From: Polaromonas sp. JS666
GTDB taxonomy: Bacteria > Pseudomonadota > Gammaproteobacteria > Burkholderiales > Burkholderiaceae_C
Length of the DNA stretch: 64,000 nt
Assembly (NCBI RefSeq): GCF_900103405.1
Contig: NZ_FNHX01000002.1
Span: 252,496 to 316,495, forward strand
Direction: 5' to 3'
The position numbers were made by a program, and so were the translations under genes. Below the pieces are notes generated by a model. The model was given only the letters and a program-made list of their open reading frames with translations. It did no database searches and was not told the DNA's origin. Positions within the stretch are counted from its first letter, which is position 1. Each line of letters begins with the position of its first letter. Positions 9,099-16,576 of the stretch are shown here, piece by piece.

Positions 9099-10310
9099 AT
9101 GCATGTGTGCGTGCTTGGTGCGGGAATCGTGGGCCTCGCGACCGCCTACAGCTTGCGCCGCGCCGGCCATGAAGTCACGGTGGTGGACCGCGCCAGCCCC
9201 GGCAGCGGCGCCAGCGGCGGCAACGGCGCCCAGCTGAGCTACTCTTACGTCCAGCCGCTGGCCGACCCGGCCATCTGGCGGCAACTGCCCAAGCTGCTGC
9301 TGTCGCCCTCCTCGCCGCTCAAGCTGCGCCCGCGCCTGGACACGCGGCAGTGGCTGTGGGGCCTGCGCTTCCTTGCAGCCTGCAACAGCAAGACCTCGCG
9401 GGGCACCACGGGCCAGCTGCTGTCGCTGGCGGCGCTGAGCCGCCAGTCCTTCGACGCCATGATGGCCGAGGAAAAACTCGACAACGATTTCTCCGCCACC
9501 GGCAAGCTGGTGCTGTATTCCGACGAAGCCGCTTTCGCGGCCGCGCAGCGCCAGATGCTGCTGCAGCGCGAACTGGGCAGCAACCAGGAAGCCGTCGACG
9601 CCGACCGCTGCGTGGAGATAGAGCCCGCGCTCAAAAGCCGCCATGGGCAGATCGCCGGCGCCATCTACACACCCGGCGAGTGCGCGGCCGACTGCCAGAA
9701 AACCTGCGACGCGCTGGGGGTGGTGCTGCGCCGGCTGGGCGTGCGCTTTCTGCTGGGCACGCCCATAGAGCAGCTGGTGCAGCGCGGCAAGTCCCTCGCC
9801 GCCGTGGCCACGCCGCAAGGCCACATCGAGGCCGAGCGTTTTGTCATGGCGCTGGGCGCAAATTCGGCCCTGGTGGCGCAGGGCCTGGGCCTGCACCTGC
9901 CGGTCTATCCGCTCAAGGGCTACAGCATCACGGTGGACGTCGCCCCCGCGGAGCATGCGGCGCCCTCGGTCAGCGTGACCGACAGCGCGCGCAAGGTGGT
10001 TTTCGCCCGCATAGGCTCGCGCCTGCGCGTGGCCGGCATGGCCGAACTCTCGGGCTACGACACGGCCGTGGACCCGGCGCAGATCGCCTCGCTGCAGGCT
10101 TCGACCGAGACGGTTTTCCCGGGCTGCAGCCGCTTTGACAACCTGCACCCCTGGGCCGGCATGCGCCCGGCCACACCCACCGGCCTGCCGGTGATAGGCC
10201 GGCACGCCAAAGGGCCGGACAACCTGTTCTTCAACACCGGCCACGGCGCGCTGGGCTTTACCCTGGCCTTCGGTTCGGCGCAGCGCATCAGCCGCATGAT
10301 CGCGAGGTAA
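9099..10310 (+). CDS. dadA: D-amino acid dehydrogenase, small (FAD) subunit
   Basis: This is an FAD-dependent oxidoreductase of the DadA family, 403 aa. The Rossmann motif VLGAGIVGLATA is at residues 5-16, and the conserved C-terminal part holds the GMRPATPTGLPVIG and NTGHGALGFTLAFGS segments. It oxidises D-amino acids to 2-oxo acids and ammonia at the membrane, feeding the electron chain. The start was set at the ATG at 9099, where the Rossmann fold begins; the upstream extension is unsupported. With the racemase and binding protein it forms a likely catabolic module. Confidence 0.92.
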   Translation: MHVCVLGAGIVGLATAYSLRRAGHEVTVVDRASPGSGASGGNGAQLSYSYVQPLADPAIWRQLPKLLLSPSSPLKLRPRLDTRQWLWGLRFLAACNSKTSRGTTGQLLSLAALSRQSFDAMMAEEKLDNDFSATGKLVLYSDEAAFAAAQRQMLLQRELGSNQEAVDADRCVEIEPALKSRHGQIAGAIYTPGECAADCQKTCDALGVVLRRLGVRFLLGTPIEQLVQRGKSLAAVATPQGHIEAERFVMALGANSALVAQGLGLHLPVYPLKGYSITVDVAPAEHAAPSVSVTDSARKVVFARIGSRLRVAGMAELSGYDTAVDPAQIASLQASTETVFPGCSRFDNLHPWAGMRPATPTGLPVIGRHAKGPDNLFFNTGHGALGFTLAFGSAQRISRMIAR

Positions 10311-10418
10311 GTTACCCCCTTCCCGGCTCACTTCGTGTAGCCGGATCCCCCCGCAGGGGGCAACAGCAGCGGCCCGGCAAAGCCGGTTCCGCGCTGTTTC
10401 TTGCGAAGAGACCAGCAA
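10311..10418. repeat. GC-rich multi-hairpin intergenic repeat (REP-like)
   Basis: Between the convergent dadA and LysR genes lie three short hairpins in a row: CCGGCT/AGCCGG (about 10333-10354), CCCCC-GCA-GGGGG (about 10358-10370) and a longer compound stem AACAGC...GCTGTT enclosing CCGGC-AAA-GCCGG (about 10371-10410). Comamonadaceae genomes carry similar dispersed intergenic palindromes. Only one copy is seen in this window, so calling it a repeat family rests on general resemblance. It may also end transcription from both sides. Confidence 0.45.
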
Positions 10419-10433
10419 GCCGCACCTAGGGTT

Positions 10434-11333
10434 TCAGGCGCGCTGCGTCAAGGCCTGCTGGAAGCAGCGCACAAACGCCCTGACCACCACCGAGCCGGGC
10501 TTGCCGGCCGGGAACAAGGCCTTGATGGGCACGGGGATCAGCGGCTCCAGCTCCAGCACGTCCACGCGCGCCGGGTCGGCCGAGGCCGCGGTGCAGGTAT
10601 CGATCACGGCGATGCCCAGCCCGTGGTGGGCCAGCGCCAGCGCCGAGTGGTAGGTCTGCACCGTGATGGGGAACTCCAGGCCCACACCGGCTTCGCGGCA
10701 GGCCTGGTTGAGGCTGCGGCCCACCGGGTCCAGCGCATCCAGCCCGACCACCGGCGACTTGCTCAAGTCGGCCAGCGTGACGCTGCCGCGCTTGACCAGG
10801 CGCGAAGCCAGCATGCCCTTGGGCGCCACGCAGACCATGCGGCCGTCGGCCAGGTGCTCCTGCGCCAGCGCCGAATGCGCGACCGGGCTGAACAGAAAGC
10901 CGGCATCGGCCTCCTGCAACGCGAGCGCCGAGACGATTTGCGGCGAATGCAGGGCCTGCAGGGTGATAGCCACGTCGGCATGCTTGACGCGAAACAGCTT
11001 GATGGCGTGCGGCAGGATTTCATAACTGAGCGCCAGCACCGTGAGGATGCGCAGTTCCCCCGCGCTGCCGCCGGTCTTGAGGTTGGCGGCCAGGCGCTGC
11101 ACTTCGTCGAGCTGGGCGAACAGGCGCTCGATGTGTGGGTACAGCGTCAGCGCTTCGGAGGTCGGCGTCAGCCGGCCCTTGCTGCGCTGGAACAGCGCAA
11201 AACCCAGCTGCAGTTCCGCATGCTGCAGGATGCGGCTCACGGCCGGCTGCGTGACGTTGATCAGGCGAGCAGCCCCGCTCACGCTGCCGGTCAACATGAC
11301 GGCGTTGAAGACTTCGATGTGGCGCAGGCGCAT
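10434..11333 (-). CDS. LysR-family transcriptional regulator
   Basis: This is a LysR-type regulator, 299 aa. The N-terminal winged helix (1-60) has the typical GSVSGAARLINVTQPAVSR recognition region; the rest is a periplasmic-binding-like effector domain. It lies convergent to dadA and downstream of the D-amino-acid module. It could control that module, but it is not divergent from any module gene, so the target is uncertain. It is divergent from the stand-alone receiver gene at 11541, with a 207-bp shared intergenic region. Confidence 0.9.
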   Translation of the reverse strand: MRLRHIEVFNAVMLTGSVSGAARLINVTQPAVSRILQHAELQLGFALFQRSKGRLTPTSEALTLYPHIERLFAQLDEVQRLAANLKTGGSAGELRILTVLALSYEILPHAIKLFRVKHADVAITLQALHSPQIVSALALQEADAGFLFSPVAHSALAQEHLADGRMVCVAPKGMLASRLVKRGSVTLADLSKSPVVGLDALDPVGRSLNQACREAGVGLEFPITVQTYHSALALAHHGLGIAVIDTCTAASADPARVDVLELEPLIPVPIKALFPAGKPGSVVVRAFVRCFQQALTQRA

Positions 11334-11540
11334 GATGGGGGTCCGTAATCTGTTTCGGCGTGGAACACCGCGAATTATGGCGAACAGGCCCCAAGGCGCG
11401 AAGGTCGCTCGGCCCCGGGGATTTTTTCACGCTTTGTTTCATAATCGTCCGTCCACGTTTTTCCCGAGTCGGAAATACGCGTTCGCTCAGTAAACTGCGG
11501 CATATTCCGCCGGACCCGAATCCCCGTTACCCCAAGCTGC

Positions 11541-11936
11541 ATGCGCCTCAGAATCTACCTGGTTGAAGACAGCCCCGTCATCCGCGACAGCCTCGCGGAA
11601 TCGCTGGAGGAACTGGCTCGCGCGCGCATCGTGGGCTGGGCCAGCAAGGAAAGCGAAGCGGTCCAGTGGCTGAACGAGAACAAGGCCTCCTGGGACCTCG
11701 CCATCGTCGACCTGTTTTTGCTCGAGGGCAGCGGCCTGGGTGTGGTGATGAATTGCCGCGAGAGGGACTTGCGGCAAAAGGTCATCGTCCTGACCAACTA
11801 CGCCACGCCCGCCGTGCGCGAACGCTGCCTGGCCATAGGGGCCGATGCGGTGTTCGACAAGTCCAATGAGATCGACGAGTTCACCCGCTACGCGCTCGAG
11901 GAAGTCGAGCGGGCCGCGGGCTCTACGCAGTGGTGA
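11541..11936 (+). CDS. Stand-alone response-regulator receiver protein
   Basis: This is a 131-aa single-domain protein. It carries a complete CheY-like receiver: acidic E9/D10, phospho-acceptor D57, T85 and K107. It ends soon after the last receiver helix, with no DNA-binding or enzymatic output domain. The stop codon is clean and no HTH remnant follows before the ampR stop 30 bp away, so it is unlikely to be a truncated NarL-type regulator by recent frameshift. It may act as a phosphate sink or by protein-protein contact. No cognate kinase is adjacent. Confidence 0.85.
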   Translation: MRLRIYLVEDSPVIRDSLAESLEELARARIVGWASKESEAVQWLNENKASWDLAIVDLFLLEGSGLGVVMNCRERDLRQKVIVLTNYATPAVRERCLAIGADAVFDKSNEIDEFTRYALEEVERAAGSTQW

Positions 11937-11966
11937 AGCAGCCGGCAGGCCGCCGGCACACCTGAA

Positions 11967-12830
11967 TCACGCGGCGGCCGCCGCGGCCAGCAGCCAGTCC
12001 CGGAAGATGCGCATGCCCGCCGTCGCCCGCCGCGATTTGAGCCGGGTCAGCCAGTAGCCGCCGGTTTCGATTTCCACCGCGAACGGCCGCACCAGGCGCC
12101 CGCCCTGCAGTTCACGCGCGAACATGTTCACCGGCAGCAGCGCCACACCGGCGCCCTGCGCGGCCGCCTCGGCCATGGTCAGCGAAGAATCAAACACCAC
12201 ACCCCTGACCACTGGGCAGGCCACCCCGGCCGCGGCAAACCAGCGCGCCCATTCATCGGCCCGGTAGGAGCGCAGCAGCAGCTCCCTGGCCAGGTCGGCG
12301 GGCTCGCGCAGGCCCCGTGCCAGCGCGGGCGAACACATGGCCGACAGCGGCGACACCAGCAGGGGCTCGGCCTCGGTGCCGTGCCAAGCGCCGTCACCGA
12401 AGCGGATCGCGTAGTCCAGGCCCTCGCCGGCCAGGTCGACGCGGTTGTTGTTGGTGAAGAGGCGAAAGTCGATAAAAGGATGGGCGCGCTGGAAATCCCG
12501 CAGGCGCGGAATCAGCCAGCCGACGGCGAAAGTGCCGACCGCGCCCACCGTCAGTACCTCGCGGAATTGCCCGTCCTTGAACTGCTCCAGCACCGAGCCC
12601 ATGCGGCCGAAAGACTCCGCCAGCACCGGCAGCAAGGCCAGGCCCTCGTCGGTCAACGCGAGGCCGCGCGGCAGTCGGCGAAACAGCGGCACGCCCATGC
12701 GCTCCTCGAGGTTCTTCACATGCTGGCTGATGGCGGTCTGCGTCACGTTGAGCTCATCGGCCGCCCGCGTGAAGCTCAGGTGCCGGGCCGAGACCTCAAA
12801 GGCGCGCAAGGCATTCAGAGGAAGGTGCAT
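11967..12830 (-). CDS. ampR: AmpR-type LysR regulator of a beta-lactamase
   Basis: This is a LysR regulator, 287 aa from the ATG (a TTG 9 bp upstream is an alternative start). It matches AmpR family wording throughout: LPLNALRAFEVSARHLSFTR at the start, NNNRVDLAGEGLDYAIRFG in the middle, SYRADEW and FDSSLTM near the effector pocket, and GYWLTRLKSR near the end. AmpR senses muropeptides from cell-wall damage and switches a divergent beta-lactamase gene. Such a gene starts 111 bp away on the other strand, the classic ampR-bla layout. The family call comes from remembered AmpR sequences. Confidence 0.9.
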   Translation of the reverse strand: MHLPLNALRAFEVSARHLSFTRAADELNVTQTAISQHVKNLEERMGVPLFRRLPRGLALTDEGLALLPVLAESFGRMGSVLEQFKDGQFREVLTVGAVGTFAVGWLIPRLRDFQRAHPFIDFRLFTNNNRVDLAGEGLDYAIRFGDGAWHGTEAEPLLVSPLSAMCSPALARGLREPADLARELLLRSYRADEWARWFAAAGVACPVVRGVVFDSSLTMAEAAAQGAGVALLPVNMFARELQGGRLVRPFAVEIETGGYWLTRLKSRRATAGMRIFRDWLLAAAAAA

Positions 12831-12941
12831 AAGCGTCAAGCCCCAGATTTACTTATGGATAGCCTTGATTATTGCCGTTTGTTGGATCGCCGGGCCCTTG
12901 TTATCGTCACGGCCTTGTTCAATAACTTCAGAGGAAAACAC
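12831..12941. promoter_or_regulatory. Shared ampR-bla control region
   Basis: This 111-bp divergent intergenic segment is where AmpR would be expected to bind. It is AT-richer than its flanks, and a good ribosome site (AGAGGA) lies 8 bp before the beta-lactamase ATG. I could not settle on one LysR box (T-N11-A) or a single pair of -35/-10 hexamers by eye, so only the region is annotated. Confidence 0.5.
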
Positions 12942-13850
12942 ATGCAGAGACGGCAGTTTTCAGGTGCGCTGGGCGGGCTGGTGGTCGCGGGCGGGCTGTT
13001 CGGTTACACCCAGAAATCATTGGGCGCCGGCGGCAGGCCCGGTAGTTCGACCCCGGCATCCGTCACCCGGCGCCTGGTGGCCATCGAGAAAACCAGCGGC
13101 GGCCGGCTGGGCGTTTCCATGCTCGACACCGGCAGCGGCGCGAAATACGGCTACCGCGCCGGCGAACGCTTTCCGATGTGCAGCACCTTCAAGCTGCTGG
13201 CGGCCGCCCTGGTGCTGCATCGCGTCGATAGCGGCCAGGAGCAGCTGGGCCGAAGAATCCCCATCGCGGCCGGCGACATCCTGCCCCACTCGCCCACCAC
13301 ACAGCAGCACATAGGCCCGCAAGGCTTGCCCATGGCCGCGCTGTGCGAAGCGTCCATCATCGTCAGCGACAACGCCGCCGCCAACCTGATGCTGGCCAGC
13401 TTCGGCGGCCCGGCCGGGCTCACGGCCTACCTGCGCGGCCTGGGCGACAAGATGACAAGGCTGGACCGCACCGAGCCCGAACTCAATGAATCAGCGCCCG
13501 GCGACGTTCGCGACACCACGACGCCGGACGCCATGCTGGCGACGGTTCACAAGCTCACACTGGGTTCGGCGCTGTCCGATGCCTCGCGCCAGTTGCTAGT
13601 CCAATGGCTGCAAGCCAACACCACCGGCGACCGCCGCCTGCGCGCCCTGCTGCCGCCGGGCTGGCGTGTCGGCGACAAGACAGGAAGCGGGGCCCGCGGC
13701 TCCACCAACGACGTGGGCCTGATCTGGCCGCCTGGTGGGCGCGCGCCTTTGCTGGTGGCGGCTTACCTTACCGGCACCAAACAGCCGGCTGCGCAACGCG
13801 ATGCCGCGCTGGCACAGGTGGGGCAGCTTGCGGCGGCTTTGGTGCAGTGA
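12942..13850 (+). CDS. Class A beta-lactamase (probably AmpR-inducible)
   Basis: This is a serine beta-lactamase, 302 aa. All class A active-site motifs are present: S81-T-F-K84 (Ambler S70/K73), S142-D-N144 (SDN loop), E178-P-E-L-N182 (omega loop E166/N170) and K246-T-G248. C80 precedes the catalytic serine (Ambler 69), as in Burkholderiales and Stenotrophomonas enzymes, but no cysteine follows KTG, so the C69-C238 disulfide of class A carbapenemases is absent. The leader begins QRRQFSG, a Tat-like twin-arginine motif. Divergent ampR implies induction by cell-wall fragments. Substrate range cannot be predicted by eye. Confidence 0.93.
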   Translation: MQRRQFSGALGGLVVAGGLFGYTQKSLGAGGRPGSSTPASVTRRLVAIEKTSGGRLGVSMLDTGSGAKYGYRAGERFPMCSTFKLLAAALVLHRVDSGQEQLGRRIPIAAGDILPHSPTTQQHIGPQGLPMAALCEASIIVSDNAAANLMLASFGGPAGLTAYLRGLGDKMTRLDRTEPELNESAPGDVRDTTTPDAMLATVHKLTLGSALSDASRQLLVQWLQANTTGDRRLRALLPPGWRVGDKTGSGARGSTNDVGLIWPPGGRAPLLVAAYLTGTKQPAAQRDAALAQVGQLAAALVQ

Positions 13851-13869
13851 TGAGTTTTTGGCAGACGCA

Positions 13870-13897
13870 AAAAAGCCGCCCTAAGGCGGCTTTTTAT
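13870..13897 (+). terminator. Rho-independent terminator after the beta-lactamase
   Basis: The hairpin GCCGCC-CTAA-GGCGGC is followed by TTTTT, 20 bp past the beta-lactamase stop. The upstream A-run makes it work in both directions; on the minus strand it would lie just past the displaced tRNA-Ser 3' end. Confidence 0.85.
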
Positions 13898-13899
13898 AC

Positions 13900-13931
13900 T
13901 GGCGGAAACGGAGGGATTCGAACCCTCGATG
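13900..13931 (-). repeat. Displaced 3' end of tRNA-Ser (att-type direct repeat, distal copy)
   Basis: These 32 bases are identical to the 3' end (with CCA) of the complete tRNA-Ser gene at 15048-15140, in the same orientation. Identity stops abruptly at 13932 and at 13899. A partial tRNA 3' end lying one insert-length away from the intact gene is the signature of site-specific integration into a tRNA gene. The two copies would be attL and attR of the 1.1 kb insert. Confidence 0.88.
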
Positions 13932-13973
13932 CGCTACTTACCGCCGATCAAGGCAAATAGGACATCTGGAAAC

Positions 13974-13998
13974 CGGCAACTGCCGGTTTTTTTACCCC
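13974..13998 (+). terminator. Terminator-like hairpin inside the insert
   Basis: AACCGGC-AACT-GCCGGTT followed by a run of seven T lies just inside the distal att copy. It faces outward from the direction of 13931 and ends just before the convergent stop of the small membrane protein gene. Confidence 0.7.
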
Positions 13999-14006
13999 GA
14001 GTGCTC

Positions 14007-14219
14007 TCATCTCTTTTCTTGCTTCCTTAGCTCTGCTTTTGTTTCAGCTTCCTCGAGCCGTTGCATCAACCTGCGGCGCTGAGCAGCCACTACATCGCCT
14101 CTAAACCATTGGGCCAGTATTGCACCAACGCCAATTGATGCCCAGCCTAGATAAAAGTTGACATTCATTAGTGGAATGCCACCGACAAGAAGCACAAGAC
14201 CGAGGACAAAGAATTTCAT
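14007..14219 (-). CDS. Small membrane protein of unknown function (insert cargo)
   Basis: This is a 70-aa protein. Two hydrophobic stretches (about 3-17 and 22-40) are followed by a charged helical tail rich in Arg, Glu and Lys (47-70) that could form a short coiled coil. I do not recognise a family. It lies in the tRNA-Ser-bounded insert, divergent from the other cargo gene. Codon use is less GC-biased than in neighbouring genes, consistent with transfer. Small membrane proteins on such elements can be toxins, immunity proteins or phage-exclusion proteins, but nothing here decides between these. Confidence 0.65.
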   Translation of the reverse strand: MKFFVLGLVLLVGGIPLMNVNFYLGWASIGVGAILAQWFRGDVVAAQRRRLMQRLEEAETKAELRKQEKR

Positions 14220-14332
14220 GTTTACTACCTATGACTCACCGGTATTGTGGAGCCATCCATCGTTAGATGCGGACGCGAGCGCGAGTATTATGCGTCGCAA
14301 GCGGAGAAACTACTTTAGAACGGGTGTTGGCA

Positions 14333-14749
14333 ATGAATGACAAGAAAGAGTTTGATGCTGCCGGCGAAATATTCATGGATGCGTTTTTTAAAGTACATCC
14401 GAGGGACTCTTTGCCTAAATGGTTCTCTCGCTACACCACTTGCGGTGGACAAAAGGGTCGCGACGGTATTTGGGTATTCGCCATTACCGCTATCTTGGCT
14501 TCCTCCTTGCGGCCTGGGCAGACCTGGGAGCCGGATCAGAGGGGCGGCTATTCATTAATTGCGACCGACCCCGTATCGGGGACCCGAAGTGCAATTATTT
14601 CGGCAACATCAAATGAAAGCGATGCCCTGAAGATTTTTGAGGCCCGAATAGACTCCCTGACGAGGGGCGTTTCCGTCACACTTGATACAGATATTGACGG
14701 CCTAAATAGTGAAGCATTGCTCCCCATGTCGCAGGTGAAGTATTCATGA
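14333..14749 (+). CDS. Hypothetical protein, 138 aa (insert cargo)
   Basis: This protein of unknown function has no membrane segment or recognised motif. The start at 14333 (MNDKKEF) is chosen because the upstream extension to 14267 reads as low-quality Arg-rich sequence through the intergenic region; no strong Shine-Dalgarno is visible for either. It is moderately acidic, with a middle part (about 55-95) that looks like beta-strand sequence. AT-rich codons are used more than in neighbouring core genes, supporting acquisition with the insert. Confidence 0.6.
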   Translation: MNDKKEFDAAGEIFMDAFFKVHPRDSLPKWFSRYTTCGGQKGRDGIWVFAITAILASSLRPGQTWEPDQRGGYSLIATDPVSGTRSAIISATSNESDALKIFEARIDSLTRGVSVTLDTDIDGLNSEALLPMSQVKYS

Positions 14750-15005
14750 TGCTTTGCCGTATCAAGAGGCATTTTCAGTATTCTCAAAGCGTCAGGCTTC
14801 CATGGTGTTAAGTTTCGCGTTGCTGTGACCTACCTTTTTCGCAGTCGCTTGACCCCATCAAAACCCTGAAATGTGGATCGCCAGTCCTGCGCAAAAGAGC
14901 ACCACCGGTGGCCCAGCGCTCGATGAAAAAACGGATCAAACAAGCGCGAAAATCCACAGCGGGACTGGTCTCGCCAGCCGTGCGCGGTGGCTGACGGCGC
15001 AGGAC
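14750..15005. other. Gene-free arm of the insert
   Basis: About 250 bp between the hypothetical gene and the tRNA-Ser terminator hold no convincing gene. A minus-strand frame across it (14808-15095) begins by reading through the tRNA 3' end and is an artefact. No integrase fragment is recognisable. Confidence 0.5.
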
Positions 15006-15009
15006 ATAA

Positions 15010-15041
15010 AAAAACCGACTCCTCCTTGCGGAGAGAGTCGG
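15010..15041 (-). terminator. Rho-independent terminator of tRNA-Ser
   Basis: On the minus strand, CCGACTC...GAGTCGG forms a strong hairpin followed by a run of T, immediately after the tRNA-Ser CCA end. It differs from the terminator next to the displaced copy, as expected if the element brought its own flanking sequence. Confidence 0.85.
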
Positions 15042-15047
15042 TAGTTT

Positions 15048-15140
15048 TGGCGGAAACGGAGGGATTCGAACCCTCGATGAGGCTCTACACCCCATACTCC
15101 CTTAGCAGGGGAGCACCTTCGGCCACTCGGTCACGTTTCC
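15048..15140 (-). tRNA. tRNA-Ser (anticodon GCU)
   Basis: This 93-nt type II tRNA gene has an encoded CCA. The acceptor stem GGAAACG pairs with CGTTTCC, the anticodon loop reads CTGCTAA (anticodon GCU, serine AGC/AGU codons), a long variable arm is present, and the T loop reads GGTTCGAATCC. Its last 32 nt are duplicated at 13900-13931, marking it as the integration site of the adjacent insert. It lies downstream of lysC on the same strand. Confidence 0.95.
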
Positions 15141-15175
15141 AATAAATCGATTATCTCACGACTTGCGGGCCATTT

Positions 15176-16444
15176 TCAGGTGGACGGCTGGTCCAGGTCA
15201 AAAGCCTTGTGCAGGGCGCGCACGGCGAGCTCCATGTACTTCTCGTCGATGACCACGGAGGTCTTGATTTCGCTGGTGGAGATCATCTGGATGTTGATGC
15301 CCTCCTCGCTCAGCACGCGGAACATCTTGCTGGCGATGCCCACGTGGCTGCGCATGCCGATGCCGACGATGCTGACCTTGCAGATCTTGGCGTCGCCGGT
15401 GACTTCCTGGGCGCCCAGCTTGGGAACGACCTGGGTCTTGAGCAGGTCGACGGCCTTGGAGTAGTCGTTGCGGTGGACGGTGAAGCTGAAGTCGGTCTTG
15501 CCGTCCTTGCTGATGTTCTGGATGATGACATCGACTTCGATGTTGGCGTCGGCCACAGCGCCCAGGATCTGGTAGGCGATGCCGGGGGTGTCGGGCACGC
15601 CGAGCACGGAGATTTTGGCTTCATCGCGGTTGAAAGCGATGCCCGATACGATGGCTTGTTCCATGTTTTCGTCTTCCTCAAAGCTGATCAAAGTGCCAGA
15701 CTTGGCTTCTTCGTTGATGTCGATGTCCCATTCAGTGAAGCTGGACAGCACGCGCAGCGGCACCCGGTATTTGCCGGCGAATTCCACCGAGCGGATCTGC
15801 AGCACCTTGGAGCCCATGGAGGCCATCTCGAGCATCTCCTCGAAGCTCACGGTGTGCAGGCGGCGCGCCTCGGGCACCACGCGCGGGTCGGTGGTGTAGA
15901 CGCCGTCGACGTCGGTGTAGATCAGGCATTCATGCGCCTTGAGCGCCGCGGCGATGGCGACCGCCGAGGTGTCGGAGCCGCCGCGGCCCAGCGTGGTGAC
16001 GTTGCCGCCCTCGTCCACGCCCTGGAAGCCCGTGATGATGACGACCTTGCCGGCATCCAGGTCGGCGCGCACGCGCTCGTCGTCGATGGACTCGATGCGG
16101 GCCTTGGTATAGGCGTTGTTGGTCTTGATGGTGACCTGCCAGCCGGCATAGCTCACGGCCTGCATGCCTTCGGCCTGCAGCGCAATGGCCAGCAGGGCGC
16201 TGGAGGCCTGTTCGCCGGTGGCGGCCAGGGCGTCGAGTTCGCGGCTGTAGGCGTCGCCGGCCTTGGCGGGCGCCAGTTCCTTGGCCAGGCCCAGCAGGCG
16301 GTTGGTTTCGCCGCTCATGGCGCTGGGGACGACGACCATCTGGTGGCCGGCCCGCGCCCACTTGGCCACGCGTTTGGCCACGTTGCGGATGCGCTCGGTC
16401 GAGCCCATCGACGTGCCGCCGTATTTATGAACGATCAATGCCAT
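15176..16444 (-). CDS. lysC: Aspartate kinase
   Basis: This enzyme phosphorylates L-aspartate, the first step toward lysine, threonine and methionine. The 422-aa protein is the usual length for a monofunctional aspartokinase. It begins with the amino-acid kinase signature VHKYGGTSM (residues 5-13), carries FTTLGRGGSDTSA-type kinase motifs near 145, and ends with two ACT domains (about 265-410) for allosteric control. No lysine riboswitch is seen upstream, as expected for betaproteobacteria. It follows tilS after a 132-bp gap. Confidence 0.96.
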   Translation of the reverse strand: MALIVHKYGGTSMGSTERIRNVAKRVAKWARAGHQMVVVPSAMSGETNRLLGLAKELAPAKAGDAYSRELDALAATGEQASSALLAIALQAEGMQAVSYAGWQVTIKTNNAYTKARIESIDDERVRADLDAGKVVIITGFQGVDEGGNVTTLGRGGSDTSAVAIAAALKAHECLIYTDVDGVYTTDPRVVPEARRLHTVSFEEMLEMASMGSKVLQIRSVEFAGKYRVPLRVLSSFTEWDIDINEEAKSGTLISFEEDENMEQAIVSGIAFNRDEAKISVLGVPDTPGIAYQILGAVADANIEVDVIIQNISKDGKTDFSFTVHRNDYSKAVDLLKTQVVPKLGAQEVTGDAKICKVSIVGIGMRSHVGIASKMFRVLSEEGINIQMISTSEIKTSVVIDEKYMELAVRALHKAFDLDQPST

Positions 16445-16576
16445 TGCAGGATGTCAATCAGAAGTTGTTTGCGAATTTTTTGCGGGCTGTTACCGGCAAA
16501 AAGCGCTCATTGAGAGGCTTTTGACGGTGCTGCGGCGCCAGCAAAGCCTTCAATTATACCGAGGACTACTACCTGG

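Larger units (their letters stand above)
13900..15079. mobile_element. Small tRNA-Ser-integrated element or island remnant
   Basis: The segment is bounded by perfect 32-bp direct repeats (13900-13931 and 15048-15079) made of the tRNA-Ser(GCU) 3' end. Inside are two divergent genes of unknown function and base composition visibly lower in GC than the flanks, especially about 14130-14800. No integrase, excisionase or replication gene is present, so it is either a decayed island or a non-autonomous element moved by an integrase supplied from elsewhere. Confidence 0.75.

Noticed and set aside
12381..12941. N-terminal extension of the beta-lactamase frame
   Set aside because: It would overlap ampR and lacks signal-peptide features; the ATG at 12942 with AGAGGA is the real start.
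14808..15095. 95-aa minus-strand frame next to tRNA-Ser
   Set aside because: It begins by translating the tRNA T-arm and CCA end (RVRIPPFPPK-type reading) and has no ribosome site; a read-through artefact.
15141..15175. Lysine riboswitch or attenuator at lysC
   Set aside because: This is the 3' side of lysC, and the 5' gap at 16445-16576 shows no lysine-riboswitch blocks.
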